From the NCBI GenBank assembly GCA_017792425.1, contig CP051233.1, positions 1,708,402 to 1,772,401 of the forward strand: 64,000 nt of DNA, in the 5' to 3' direction. The position numbers and the translations under genes were made by a program. The first letter of the stretch is position 1. Every line of letters begins with the position of its first letter. The notes beneath the pieces were generated by a model. That model had not been told where the DNA came from, ran no database searches, and saw only the letters and a list, made by a program, of their open reading frames with translations. Below are positions 45,207 through 54,656 of the stretch, piece after piece. This DNA comes from Thalassovita sp. Its GTDB lineage: Bacteria; Pseudomonadota; Alphaproteobacteria; Rhodobacterales; Rhodobacteraceae.

Positions 45207-46514
45207 TCACGCCAGCATGGTCAACGGGTTTTCCAGGTTGTCCACGATGGCCTGCAGCAGTTCCGCCCCCAGTGCACCGTCGATTACCCGGTGATCCACC
45301 GACATCGTCACCGACATCACGGTGGCGACGGTCAATTCGCCATCCGCACCGACAACCGGTTTCTTCACGCCAGACCCCACGGCCAGGATACCGGCATGGG
45401 GCGGGTTTACGATGGCGTCGAAATTGTCGATGCCGAACATACCCAGGTTTGAAATCGCAAAGGTGCCGCCCTGGTATTCAGCCGGGGCCAGCTTGCGATC
45501 CCGTGCGCGCTTGGCCAGATCCTTCATCTCGGTCGACAGGGCCGACAGCGACTTCATGTCGGCATCTTTTAGAACCGGGGTGAACAACCCGCCCTCGATC
45601 GCCACGGCCACGGCCACGTCCGAAGGTTTCAGCTGCAGCACGCGATCGCCCGCCCAGACGGCGTTACAGGCCGGAACCTGTTGCAGCGCGTTGGCGACGG
45701 CCTTGATGATGAAGTCGTTAACCGACAGCTTTACGCCGCGCGCTTCCAGTTGCTTGTTCAACTGGCCACGGAACTTCAGCAGTGCGTCCAGCTTGATGTC
45801 GCGGCGCAGGTAGAAGTGCGGGATGGTCTGCTTGGCTTCGGACAGTCGGGCGGCGATGGTTTTGCGCATGCCGTCCAGCTTGATTTCCTCGTAGGGGCGA
45901 CCTTCGTACATCTTCTTGACGATCTCGGTCGAGGGACCAGCCGGAGCCGCCGCAGCAGCTGGTGCGGGGGCTGCCGCTGCCGCCGGAGCCGCTACAGCCG
46001 CCGGGGCTGCCGCCGGTTTCGCGGTGGCACCTTCGACATCGGCCTTGACGATCCGGCCACGCGGACCGGTGCCTGCAACCTGGCTGAGGTCCAGACCCTT
46101 GTCCGCCGCGATCCGGCGGGCCAACGGCGATGCAAAGACCCGTCCGCCATCCGCTGCCTTGGGAGCCGCGGGGGCAGGGGCCGCCGCAGCCGCGGGTGCA
46201 GCAGCAGGGGTCACCGCCTGAGCAACAACCGGAGCAGCAACCGGGGCCGCGCCGATGTCAGCGGTGCTTTCGCCATCTGCCAGCAGCACCGCGATCGGGC
46301 TGTTGACCTTCACGCCTTCGGTACCTTCCGCGACCAGGATCTTGCCGATCACGCCTTCATCGACGGCTTCGAACTCCATCGTCGCCTTGTCGGTTTCAAT
46401 CTCGGCCAGCAGATCGCCGGACTGGACAGTGTCGCCTTCCTTGACCAGCCATTTGGCCAGGGTGCCTTCCTCCATTGTGGGGGAAAGCGCGGGCATCAGG
46501 ATTTCGGTGGGCAT
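45207..46514 (-). CDS. pdhC: Pyruvate dehydrogenase E2, dihydrolipoamide acetyltransferase
   Basis: Core of the pyruvate dehydrogenase complex, 435 aa. One lipoyl domain with K43 (ETDKATMEF), Ala/Pro-rich linker, E1/E3-binding domain (FASPLARRIAADKGLDLSQVAG), second long Ala linker and the catalytic domain with the C-terminal DHRVIDGA motif. Third gene of pdhA-pdhB-pdhC; 12 nt after pdhB. Confidence 0.96.
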   Translation of the reverse strand: MPTEILMPALSPTMEEGTLAKWLVKEGDTVQSGDLLAEIETDKATMEFEAVDEGVIGKILVAEGTEGVKVNSPIAVLLADGESTADIGAAPVAAPVVAQAVTPAAAPAAAAAPAPAAPKAADGGRVFASPLARRIAADKGLDLSQVAGTGPRGRIVKADVEGATAKPAAAPAAVAAPAAAAAPAPAAAAAPAGPSTEIVKKMYEGRPYEEIKLDGMRKTIAARLSEAKQTIPHFYLRRDIKLDALLKFRGQLNKQLEARGVKLSVNDFIIKAVANALQQVPACNAVWAGDRVLQLKPSDVAVAVAIEGGLFTPVLKDADMKSLSALSTEMKDLAKRARDRKLAPAEYQGGTFAISNLGMFGIDNFDAIVNPPHAGILAVGSGVKKPVVGADGELTVATVMSVTMSVDHRVIDGALGAELLQAIVDNLENPLTMLA

Positions 46515-46526
46515 CGCGATTTCTCC

Positions 46527-47888
46527 TTACCGGTAGGTGACTTGCTTGACGGCTGCGATGACTTCCTCGGTCGTTACCAGCGCCAGCTTTTCAAGGTTTG
46601 CCGCGTAGGGCATCGGCACGTCCTTGCCGGTGCAGTTGATCACGGGCGCGTCCAGATAATCGAAGGCGCGTTCCATGATCACCGCTGACAGGTGGTTGCC
46701 GATAGAGGCGACGGGGAAGCCTTCCTCGATCGTAACGCAGCGGTTGGTTTTCATGACCGAGTTGATGACGGTGTCGTAATCAATCGGGCGCAGGGTGCGC
46801 AGGTCGATCACCTCGGCGCTGATGCCTTCCTCGGCCAGTTTTTCGGCGGCTTCCAAGGCATAGGTCATGCCAATGCCAAAGCTGATCAGCGTCACGTCGG
46901 TGCCTTCGCGCCAGATGCGGGCCTTGCCGAAGGGAACGGTGAAATCCTCCATGTCGGGCACGTCAAAGCTGCGGCCGTACAGGATTTCATTTTCCAGGAA
47001 GATCACCGGGTTTGGGTCGCGGATCGCGGATTTCAGCAGGCCCTTGGCATCCGAGGCCGAATAGGGCTGCACCACTTTCAGTCCGGGGATCTGCGCGTAC
47101 CATGCGGCATAGTCCTGGCTGTGCTGCGCACCCACGCGGGCGGCGGCACCGTTCGGGCCGCGAAACACGATCGGGCACCCCATCTGGCCGCCGGACATGT
47201 ACAGCGTCTTGGCAGCCGAGTTGATGATGTGGTCAATTGCCTGCATGGCGAAGTTGAAGGTCATGAACTCGACGATCGGGCGCAGGCCGCCAAAGGCCGA
47301 ACCAACGGCGATCCCGGCAAACCCGTGTTCGGTGATCGGCGTGTCGATCACGCGCTTGGAACCGAAGTCGTCCAGCAGGCCCTGACTGATCTTGTATGCG
47401 CCCTGGTACTCGGCCACTTCCTCGCCCATCAGATAGACGGTTTCGTCGCGGCGCATTTCCTCGGCCATCGCGTCGCGCAGGGCTTCGCGTACGGTCTGCT
47501 TCTTCATCGGTGTGCCCTCGGGCCAGTCCGGGGTCAGATCAGCGGGCTTGGCTGCGGGGGCTGCGGCGACGGCTGCGACCGGGGCGGGGGCAGCGGCAAC
47601 GGGTGCCTCGGTCACTGGGGCGGCGACGATGTCATCGGCGCTTTCGCCTTCTTCCACCAGCACGGCGATGGGGGTGTTGACCTTTACGCCCTCGGTGCCT
47701 TCGGCGACCAGGATCTTGCCAATCACACCTTCATCGACGGCTTCAAATTCCATCGTCGCCTTGTCGGTTTCGATTTCAGCGATGATGTCGCCAGAGGACA
47801 CGGTGTCGCCTTCCTTGACCAGCCATTTGGCCAGGGTGCCTTCCTCCATCGTGGGGGACAGCGCGGGCATGAGAATTTCGATAGCCAT
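46527..47888 (-). CDS. pdhB: Pyruvate dehydrogenase E1 beta subunit with N-terminal lipoyl domain
   Basis: Protein of 453 aa, longer than a plain E1 beta (about 330). It starts with a lipoyl domain almost identical to that of the E2 (K43 in ETDKATMEF) and an Ala-rich linker, followed from about 130 by the E1 beta body (TVREALRDAMAEEM, EYQGAYKISQGL). This fusion is known in several alphaproteobacteria. The near-identical lipoyl domains of pdhB and pdhC suggest duplication or gene conversion. Confidence 0.96.
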   Translation of the reverse strand: MAIEILMPALSPTMEEGTLAKWLVKEGDTVSSGDIIAEIETDKATMEFEAVDEGVIGKILVAEGTEGVKVNTPIAVLVEEGESADDIVAAPVTEAPVAAAPAPVAAVAAAPAAKPADLTPDWPEGTPMKKQTVREALRDAMAEEMRRDETVYLMGEEVAEYQGAYKISQGLLDDFGSKRVIDTPITEHGFAGIAVGSAFGGLRPIVEFMTFNFAMQAIDHIINSAAKTLYMSGGQMGCPIVFRGPNGAAARVGAQHSQDYAAWYAQIPGLKVVQPYSASDAKGLLKSAIRDPNPVIFLENEILYGRSFDVPDMEDFTVPFGKARIWREGTDVTLISFGIGMTYALEAAEKLAEEGISAEVIDLRTLRPIDYDTVINSVMKTNRCVTIEEGFPVASIGNHLSAVIMERAFDYLDAPVINCTGKDVPMPYAANLEKLALVTTEEVIAAVKQVTYR

Positions 47889-47900
47889 GTTTCTGTCTCC

Positions 47901-48890
47901 TTACGCGTAGATGTCGGTCCACAGCTCTTCCAGAGCGGGCTCGGGGCTGGTACGGGCGAAATCGGCGGATTTGTTGACGATTTCCTTGATTTCCTTGTCG
48001 ATGGCCTTCAGGTCATCTTCGGATGCGTGCTTGCCGTTCAGCAGCAGTTCGCGGACATGTTCGATGGCGTCTTTTTCTTCGCGCATCTTCTGCACTTCTT
48101 CGCGGGTCCGGTATTTCGCCGGGTCCGACATCGAGTGGCCGCGATAGCGGTAGGTTTTCACTTCCAGGATATACGGCCCCTTGCCAGCGCGGCAGAGCGC
48201 AACGGCTTTCTCACCGGCTTCCTTGACGGCCAGAACGTCCATACCGTCCACCGCTTCGCCCGGGATGCCGAACGCTTCGCCGCGGGTGTACAGTTCCGGG
48301 GTCGAGGTGGAGCGACGCTGCGCGGTCCCCATGGCGTACTGGTTATTCTCGATCACGAAGATCACCGGCAGTTTCCACAAGGCCGCCATGTTGAAGGTTT
48401 CATAGACTTGGCCCTGGTTTGCCGCGCCGTCCCCGAAATAGGTGAAGCTGACGCGCCCGTTTTCCAGGTACTTGTCGGCAAAGGCCAGCCCGGCGCCCAG
48501 CGGCACCTGCGCGCCCACGATGCCGTGGCCGCCATAGAAATTCTTCTCTTTCGAGAACATGTGCATGGAGCCGCCTTTACCCTTCGAATAGCCGCCTTCG
48601 CGGCCAGTCAGTTCGGCCATGACACCATCGGGGTCCATGCCACAGGCCAGCATGTGGCCGTGATCGCGATAAGAGGTGATGCGTTTGTCGCCTTCCTCTG
48701 CCGCGGCTTCCAGGCCGACGACAACGGCCTCTTGTCCGATGTAAAGGTGGCAGAACCCGCCGATCAGGCCCATGCCGTACAATTGGCCGGCCTTTTCCTC
48801 GAATCGGCGGATCAGCAGCATATCGCGGTAGTATTTTTTCAAATCCTCCGCGGAAACGTTTGATTTGCTTTGGGTTTTTCTGGCGGCCAT
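47901..48890 (-). CDS. pdhA: Pyruvate dehydrogenase E1 alpha subunit
   Basis: Thiamine-diphosphate subunit of the decarboxylase, 329 aa. TPP motif GDGAANQGQVYETFNMA and the phosphorylation-loop-like YRYRGHSMSDPAKYR are present. The start MAARKTQS is chosen because GGAGGAGG lies upstream. First gene of the operon; a palindrome sits about 30 nt upstream of its start. Confidence 0.96.
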   Translation of the reverse strand: MAARKTQSKSNVSAEDLKKYYRDMLLIRRFEEKAGQLYGMGLIGGFCHLYIGQEAVVVGLEAAAEEGDKRITSYRDHGHMLACGMDPDGVMAELTGREGGYSKGKGGSMHMFSKEKNFYGGHGIVGAQVPLGAGLAFADKYLENGRVSFTYFGDGAANQGQVYETFNMAALWKLPVIFVIENNQYAMGTAQRRSTSTPELYTRGEAFGIPGEAVDGMDVLAVKEAGEKAVALCRAGKGPYILEVKTYRYRGHSMSDPAKYRTREEVQKMREEKDAIEHVRELLLNGKHASEDDLKAIDKEIKEIVNKSADFARTSPEPALEELWTDIYA

Positions 48891-48919
48891 GCGGCGTCCT
48901 CCTCCCGGAACCAATAATA

Positions 48920-48933
48920 GTTTAGCGTTAAAC
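48920..48933 (-). promoter_or_regulatory. Palindromic operator candidate in the pdhA promoter
   Basis: GTTTA-GCGT-TAAAC lies just upstream of a TATTAT (-10-like on the minus strand, 48914-48919), where a repressor would block transcription. Regulator unknown. Confidence 0.4.
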
Positions 48934-49033
48934 AATTAATACATCATCCGGCGCGTTTGTGCGAGTGCAAATTGACGCGACGGCACAGGGAATGGAATTC
49001 ACCTGAAATATCAGTACTTTATTGGTGTTGAAA

Positions 49034-49333
49034 TCAGCGAATGACCAGTTCGTCGCTGCGCAGCAGCCCCAGGACGGAACGCGCCTGTTCATCCAGCAGG
49101 TCCAGGTCCAGGTATTCGTCCGACAATCGGTGGGTCAGGTTTTCCATGCGTGCGACCTCGGTGTTCAGGCGGGCCAGTTCACGGGACAGGGCGCGGGATT
49201 CGGCGGTGATCTCGGCCCGGCGGAACACGCCATAGCTGCCTTGCACGGCGGCGAAGGTGAAATAGGTGCCGCCCAGAAATGCGAGTGTGAAATAGACCCA
49301 AGCCCCGAATGCGGGCTTCGCGCGAAGTGCCAT
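49034..49333 (-). CDS. Septum formation initiator FtsB/DivIC-like protein
   Basis: Small bitopic membrane protein of 99 aa: helix at about 11-30, then a periplasmic coiled coil (RRAEITAESRALSRELARLNTEVARMENL) and a C-terminal RSVLGLLRSDELVIR. It matches the FtsB/DivIC family that bridges FtsQ and FtsL at the division site. It lies upstream of pdhA, the usual alphaproteobacterial neighbourhood. The ATG at 49333 has a weak ribosome site. Confidence 0.85.
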   Translation of the reverse strand: MALRAKPAFGAWVYFTLAFLGGTYFTFAAVQGSYGVFRRAEITAESRALSRELARLNTEVARMENLTHRLSDEYLDLDLLDEQARSVLGLLRSDELVIR

Positions 49334-49519
49334 GAACTCTGCCTCTGTTCCCCACCTCTGGCGGGTGGTTCCCTGACAATGCCACAGCTGATTCGTCATG
49401 TGAATCCCTATTCGACATGTTTCGTGCTTGTGGCGGGCTATTGCCCGGGACGCGGCGTAAGACTGGATCGGTGGGCGTGTTGTCGGCATGGTGCGCGCGA
49501 CAGTTGGAGGAGAGCCGAC

Positions 49520-51136
49520 ATGAGCGCAACCGGGCACAGCCATTTCCCGACCCACGATGTTTCCAACCAGCCTGAACCCAGGGGTGCGCGGGATTTGTGG
49601 GCCGATGATCTGCCGTTGCGTGAACAGATGGCGCGGGCCGGTGCGGATGATGAAGCATTGGCCGCGGCGGGTAGGGCCTTCGGAACCGATCAGGCGCTGC
49701 AGGATGCAGAGGACGCCCGCCGTGATCCGCCCCGTCTGATCCTTTTTGATCGGTCCGGTCGCCGTCTGGACGAGGTGCGCTTTCATCCCGGCTATCACAA
49801 TACGATGCGCCTGGGGATCGAACATGGTTATGCCGCCGCCGCCTATGAAGGCAAGCCGGGCGGCCATGCGTCCCACGCGGCGTTGACCTATTTCATGGCG
49901 CAGCTGGAACCTGGCGTATCCTGCCCGCTGACGATGACCTATGCTGCCGTCCCCGCCCTGGCGAACGATCCGACCCTGTCCAGGCTTTGGACCCCCAAGC
50001 TGACAGCCCGCCACTATGACCCAGAGGTCAAGCCCCTGTCGCAGAAGCAGGGCGTCACGATGGGCATGGCGATGACGGAAAAACAGGGTGGGTCTGACGT
50101 GCGCGCCAATTCCACTCGTGCCGTGCGCGACGGCGAACACTATCGCCTGATTGGGCACAAATGGTTCTGCTCTGCCCCGATGTGTGACGGTTTCCTGACC
50201 CTTGCGCAGGCCCCGGGCGGGCTGACCTGTTTCGTGGTGCCCCGCTGGCTGGAGGACGGTACCCGCAACACGATGCACCTGCAGCGACTGAAGGAAAAGC
50301 TGGGTAACCGGGCCAATGCCTCGTCCGAGATCGAGTATGACTACACGCTGGCCTATCGTCTGGGTGATGAGGGCCAGGGTGTGAAAACCATCATCGAAAT
50401 GGTGCACCACACCCGGCTGGATACTGCGATCGCCCCCGCCGGGTTGATGCGCGCAGCCCTGTCCGAGGCGAAATGGTGGATCGGCCACCGCAACGCATTT
50501 CAGCGCCGTCTGATTGATCAGCCACTGATGCAATCGGTCATCGCCGATCTGGCGCTGGACTGGGAGGCGGCGCTGGCCCTTGCGATGGGTTGCGCCCGCG
50601 CCTTTGATGGGCAAAGCGAACAGGATCGCGCCTTTGCCCGTATCGCCGTGGCTCTGGCGAAATACCTGTCCAACAAACGCGCGCCGGGTGTGATCTATGA
50701 GGCGATGGAGTGTCTGGGTGGCATGGGCTATATCGAAGAAACCCCGATGCCGATGCTGTACCGCGAAGCGCCGCTGAATTCGATCTGGGAAGGGTCCGGC
50801 AACGTGATCTGCCTGGATATCGTCCGCACGCTGGTGCGTGCGCCAAAGGCCAAAGAGGCGCTGATGACCCGCCTGAATGGCGCGCGGGGGCTGGATGCCC
50901 GCTATGACGCCGCACTGGAGGCACACGCGGGTCGCTGGCCCGCCATTCCCCCGGAATCAGAGGCGCGATGGTTCACCGAAAACCTGGCGACGCTGCTGGC
51001 CGCGGCCATGCTGCTGGAAACCGCGCCGAATGCGGTTGCGGACGGTTTTATCACCACCCGGATAGAAGGCCAACGCGGCGTGACAGCCGGGGCGGTATCG
51101 GGGATTGATGTGCTGGGTATCCTCGAACGGATCTAA
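49520..51136 (+). CDS. aidB: AidB-like acyl-CoA dehydrogenase family protein
   Basis: Flavoprotein of 538 aa, close to E. coli AidB (541 aa). MGMAMTEKQGGSDVRANSTRA (about 180-200) and the C-terminal GGMGYIEETPMPMLYREAPL motifs are typical. AidB binds DNA and is linked to resistance against alkylation; substrate oxidation is weak. GGAGGAG precedes the ATG. A DNA-3-methyladenine-type glycosylase is found 12 kb further on, without operon linkage. Confidence 0.88.
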   Translation: MSATGHSHFPTHDVSNQPEPRGARDLWADDLPLREQMARAGADDEALAAAGRAFGTDQALQDAEDARRDPPRLILFDRSGRRLDEVRFHPGYHNTMRLGIEHGYAAAAYEGKPGGHASHAALTYFMAQLEPGVSCPLTMTYAAVPALANDPTLSRLWTPKLTARHYDPEVKPLSQKQGVTMGMAMTEKQGGSDVRANSTRAVRDGEHYRLIGHKWFCSAPMCDGFLTLAQAPGGLTCFVVPRWLEDGTRNTMHLQRLKEKLGNRANASSEIEYDYTLAYRLGDEGQGVKTIIEMVHHTRLDTAIAPAGLMRAALSEAKWWIGHRNAFQRRLIDQPLMQSVIADLALDWEAALALAMGCARAFDGQSEQDRAFARIAVALAKYLSNKRAPGVIYEAMECLGGMGYIEETPMPMLYREAPLNSIWEGSGNVICLDIVRTLVRAPKAKEALMTRLNGARGLDARYDAALEAHAGRWPAIPPESEARWFTENLATLLAAAMLLETAPNAVADGFITTRIEGQRGVTAGAVSGIDVLGILERI

Positions 51137-51154
51137 AGTAGTCAGTTCGCCGAA

Positions 51155-52048
51155 CTACCCAGCGACAGAGGCTGCATAGATGCTGTCCACTGTCCCGGCC
51201 AGCATCTTATCGAATGCTTCGTTGGTTTGCTGCGCGGTCAGCCCTTCGGTCAGGGCGCGGGAAAAACTCGCGATCACGCCGGTGTTGCGCGACAGGCGGT
51301 CGTTCGCCTCGTCACGGGAATATCCACCCGACAGCGCCACCACCCGCATCACGCGCGGATGGTCCACCAGCGGTTTGTACTTGTTGACCTGCTCGGGCAG
51401 GGTCAGCTTCAGCATCACTTGCTGGTCAGCAGGCAGAGCATCCAAGTGTCTGGAGATTTCGCCAAGCAGGATATCTTCGGCTTCGGCCTTGTCCGCGATG
51501 GAAATGGTCACCTCTGGCTCGATGATCGGGATTAACCCGTGGCCCAGGATCTGCTTGCCGACGGTGAATTGCTGATCCACCGCCGCCGCGATACCGGGGC
51601 CAGAGGCCGCGTCGATCACCGACCGCATCTTGGTTCCGAAAATTCCCTTGGCCACGGCCTTTTCCAGCAGGGAGTCCAGATCTGGCATGTCCTTCATCAG
51701 GCGCACGCCATCGACCGAGTCCGCCAGCCCCTTGTCCACCTTCAGGAACGGCACCACGTGACGGTTTTCCCACAGGTAGGTGGCCGAGGGCTTGCCGCCG
51801 ATGTCACTGTCCATCGTGCGTTCGAACAGGATCGCGCCGATGATCCGGTCACCGGTAAAGGCAGGGGAATTCACGATCCGCGCGCGCATGTCATGGATCA
51901 GGCTGAACATCTGTTCGTCACTGCCGTAAGCATTCTCTTGGATGCCGTACAGTTTCAACGCTTTGGGTGTCGAACCTCCGCTCTGGTCCAGGGCGGCAAT
52001 AAAGCCCTTGGCGCCGCGCATCTGTTCCATCTGCTGTTGATTCGACAT
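51155..52048 (-). CDS. Fructose-bisphosphate aldolase class I
   Basis: Schiff-base aldolase of glycolysis and gluconeogenesis, 297 aa. The family segments FIAALDQSGGSTPKALKLYG (near 17) and LIPIIEPEVTI are present, with a lysine-containing strand MLKLTLPE as the likely active-site strand. Start MSNQQQ after GGGAG. On the same strand as pgk upstream, but separated by 118 bp that hold a GGGGCCGGCCCC palindrome, so possibly separate transcription. Confidence 0.93.
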   Translation of the reverse strand: MSNQQQMEQMRGAKGFIAALDQSGGSTPKALKLYGIQENAYGSDEQMFSLIHDMRARIVNSPAFTGDRIIGAILFERTMDSDIGGKPSATYLWENRHVVPFLKVDKGLADSVDGVRLMKDMPDLDSLLEKAVAKGIFGTKMRSVIDAASGPGIAAAVDQQFTVGKQILGHGLIPIIEPEVTISIADKAEAEDILLGEISRHLDALPADQQVMLKLTLPEQVNKYKPLVDHPRVMRVVALSGGYSRDEANDRLSRNTGVIASFSRALTEGLTAQQTNEAFDKMLAGTVDSIYAASVAG

Positions 52049-52166
52049 GTCCAACTCCCTTTAAAATCAAAATACACCGGGGCCGGCCCCGTTTCGGCGC
52101 GACACTAGGTCAAGCGAAACGGGGATACAATTCTGGTCGCGCTAACGCCGCTGCGGAATGTCGAAA

Positions 52167-53360
52167 TCAGGTAGCCGAGGCTTCCAGCGCGGCGACGCCG
52201 GGCAATTCCTTGCCCTCCATCCATTCCAGGAATGCGCCGCCAGCGGTCGAGATATAGGTGAAGTCATCCGCTGCACCGGCCTGATTCAAGGCGGCCACGG
52301 TGTCACCACCGCCAGCGACCGACACCAGTTTGCCTGCCTTGCTGAGGTCCGCGGCCTTGCGCGCGGCGGCGTTGGTGGCGGTGTTGAAAGGCTCGATTTC
52401 GAACGCGCCCAAGGGACCGTTCCAGATCAGCGTCTTGGCCTTGTCCAGAATAGCACCGATCCGCGCCACGCTGTCCGGTCCCGCGTCAAGGATCATCATA
52501 TCCGAGGGGCAGGCGTTGGCCGATACGGTCTGGTTCTCTGCATTGGCTTTGAATTCTGTCGCCACCACCACGTCCGAGGGCAGCACGATCTCGCACCCTG
52601 CGGCGTCGGCCTTGGTCAGGATCTGGCGCGCGGTTTCAGCCATGTCGTGTTCGCACAGCGATTTTCCCACGTCGATGTCCTGCGCCGCCAGGAAAGTGTT
52701 GGCCATGCCGCCGCCGATCACCAGGTGATCCACCTTGGCCACCAGATTACCCAGCAGTTCCAGCTTGGTCGACACCTTGGCCCCACCGACCACGGCCACC
52801 ACCGGGCGTACCGGGTTGCTCAGCGCCGCTTCCAGCGCCTCCAGTTCCGCCTGCATCAGGCGACCGGCGCAAGAGGGCAGCAAGCGTGCCACACCCTCGG
52901 TCGAGGCATGGGCGCGGTGGGCGGCGGAAAACGCATCGTTGCAATAGACATCGGCCAACCCGGCCAAACGTGCGGCAAATTCCGGGTCGTTGGCTTCCTC
53001 GCCGGGATAAAAGCGGATGTTTTCCAGCAAAATGACCTCTGCGGCGCGTTCTTCCTCGGTATGGAGTTCAGCGGCCTCCAGCGTTTCCACGAAAGCGACC
53101 GAATGACCCAATGCTGCCTCCAGTGCCTTCAGAGTCAGACGCAGGGACATGTCCAGCACCACCTTGCCCTTCGGACGGCCGAAATGCGCCACCAGGACCG
53201 GGGTGCCACCCTTGGCCAGGATGTCGTTCACCGTCGGGGCGATGCGTTCGATGCGGGTGGCGTCGGTGACAAGTCCATCCTTGACCGGCACGTTGATATC
53301 CACGCGCACCAGCACGCGTTTGCCGTTCAGGTCCATGTCGTCCAGCGTCTTCCAACCCAT
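52167..53360 (-). CDS. pgk: Phosphoglycerate kinase
   Basis: Transfers phosphate between 1,3-bisphosphoglycerate and ADP; 397 aa, normal length. RVLVRVDINVPVKDG, GGAKVSTKLELL and GGGDTVAALNQAG are the family signatures. Start at MGWKTLDD with GGAGG upstream. Neighbour of the aldolase, divergent from the cyclophilin gene. Confidence 0.97.
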   Translation of the reverse strand: MGWKTLDDMDLNGKRVLVRVDINVPVKDGLVTDATRIERIAPTVNDILAKGGTPVLVAHFGRPKGKVVLDMSLRLTLKALEAALGHSVAFVETLEAAELHTEEERAAEVILLENIRFYPGEEANDPEFAARLAGLADVYCNDAFSAAHRAHASTEGVARLLPSCAGRLMQAELEALEAALSNPVRPVVAVVGGAKVSTKLELLGNLVAKVDHLVIGGGMANTFLAAQDIDVGKSLCEHDMAETARQILTKADAAGCEIVLPSDVVVATEFKANAENQTVSANACPSDMMILDAGPDSVARIGAILDKAKTLIWNGPLGAFEIEPFNTATNAAARKAADLSKAGKLVSVAGGGDTVAALNQAGAADDFTYISTAGGAFLEWMEGKELPGVAALEASAT

Positions 53361-53482
53361 CGAAGTGCCTCCTGTGAAATTTTGCCCCCTCTTGGCGTGA
53401 AGCCGCGTTTGCGTCAACCTCCCGCTTGGCAAGCGCGTCCATGCGTCCTAGGTAAGGACAACAGCAAAGCAAGGAGCCCGAA

Positions 53483-53989
53483 ATGGCCGAGATCAAAGAC
53501 CCAGAGAACACGATCCTGATGGAATTGAAGGGCGGCACCGTCGCCATCCAACTTTTGCCCGATGTCGCGCCCAAGCACGCGGAGCGGATGAAGGAACTGG
53601 CCCGGTCCGGCCAGTACGACAATGTCGCCTTCCACCGCGTGATCGACGGCTTCATGGCGCAGACCGGTGACGTTCAGCACGCCAACATGGAAAAGGACTA
53701 TAACCCTGGTCGCGCTGGTACTGGCGGATCCGATCTGCCTGATTTGCCTGCGGAATTTTCCAAGCTGCCGCATGACCGTGGCACCCTTGGCGCAGCGCGG
53801 TCGATGAACCCGAATTCGGCCAACTCGCAGTTCTTCATCAATTTCAAGGACAACCACTTCCTGAACGGCCAGTACACCGTTTATGGCCGCGTGATTTCCG
53901 GGATGGAACATGTGGACGCCATCACCCGTGGCGAACCGCCTGCGAACCCTGACCGTATGATCAGTGTGAAAGTTGCCGCCGATGTATAA
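53483..53989 (+). CDS. Peptidyl-prolyl cis-trans isomerase, cytosolic cyclophilin
   Basis: Cyclophilin of 168 aa without a signal peptide. Core motifs FHRVIDGFMAQTGD and NPNSANSQFFINF, with the catalytic arginine in FHRV. The last 8 nt overlap the start of a second cyclophilin gene with a signal peptide, so one transcript gives a cytosolic and a periplasmic form. Confidence 0.94.
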   Translation: MAEIKDPENTILMELKGGTVAIQLLPDVAPKHAERMKELARSGQYDNVAFHRVIDGFMAQTGDVQHANMEKDYNPGRAGTGGSDLPDLPAEFSKLPHDRGTLGAARSMNPNSANSQFFINFKDNHFLNGQYTVYGRVISGMEHVDAITRGEPPANPDRMISVKVAADV

Positions 53990-54527
53990 ACTGGCCCTGA
54001 TCGCCGCCTTGCTGGCCACCCCGGCTGCGGCAACCGGTCTCAGGATTGATGTAGAAGGTCAGGCCAACGGCACCATCGTCATTGACCTGCTGGAGGATGT
54101 GGCCCCCAACCACGTCGCCCAGATCGCCGCACTGGCAGCCGAAGGCGCCTATGACGGCGTCGTCTTTCACCGCGTGATCGAAGGCTTCATGGCCCAGACC
54201 GGCGATGTGAAGTTCGGCAAGCTGGGTCAGGATATGCGCATGGCGGGACGGGGCGGGTCTGACCGCCCGGACCTGAAGGCCGAATTCTCGGACGTGCCGT
54301 ATGACCGGGGCGTGGTGGGCATGGCCCGCTCGAACGACCCGGATTCCGCCAATTCGCAGTTCTTCATCATGTTTGCCGAGGGCCATTTCCTGAACGGGCA
54401 ATACACCGTCGTGGGGCGTGTGACCGAAGGCATGGATATCGTCGACGCGATCAAGCGTGGCGAAGGGCGCAACGGCGAATTGATGGGCCAGCCCGACGTG
54501 ATGGCCAAGGTCACCGTCACCGAGTGA
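53982..54527 (+). CDS. Peptidyl-prolyl cis-trans isomerase, exported cyclophilin
   Basis: Paralogue of the preceding gene, 181 aa. Signal peptide (MYKLALIAALLATPAAA/TG) sends it to the periplasm; the core FHRVIEGFMAQTGD and DSANSQFFIMF is intact. Its start lies inside the end of the upstream gene (ATG at 53982 against TAA at 53987). An intrinsic terminator follows 20 nt after the stop. Confidence 0.93.
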   Translation: MYKLALIAALLATPAAATGLRIDVEGQANGTIVIDLLEDVAPNHVAQIAALAAEGAYDGVVFHRVIEGFMAQTGDVKFGKLGQDMRMAGRGGSDRPDLKAEFSDVPYDRGVVGMARSNDPDSANSQFFIMFAEGHFLNGQYTVVGRVTEGMDIVDAIKRGEGRNGELMGQPDVMAKVTVTE

Positions 54528-54546
54528 TCCCCCCAAGAAAACTGAC

Positions 54547-54573
54547 AAAACCGGCCCGCGTGGCCGGTTTTTT
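54547..54573 (+). terminator. Intrinsic terminator of the cyclophilin pair
   Basis: AAAACCGGCC/GGCCGGTTTT stem with CGCGT loop and TTTTTT. Confidence 0.92.
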
Positions 54574-54656
54574 CACGTCACATCCTGTCACACCCCTGTG
54601 CCGCCCCTATCGCGTTGGCGCAATACGCGCCATGCTGCGGGAAAAGGGAGGCGAGA

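Noticed and set aside
45916..46221. Alanine-rich repeat protein frame
   Set aside because: It is the reverse of the Ala/Pro linkers of the E2 gene.
46692..48863. Open frame of 723 codons on the plus strand across pdhB and pdhA
   Set aside because: Opposite to two certain genes; repeated sequence only reflects the lipoyl and TPP regions read backwards.
49334..50926. N-terminal extension of the FtsB frame through the AidB-like gene
   Set aside because: The extra 531 residues are antisense to a certain gene; the real protein starts at 49333.
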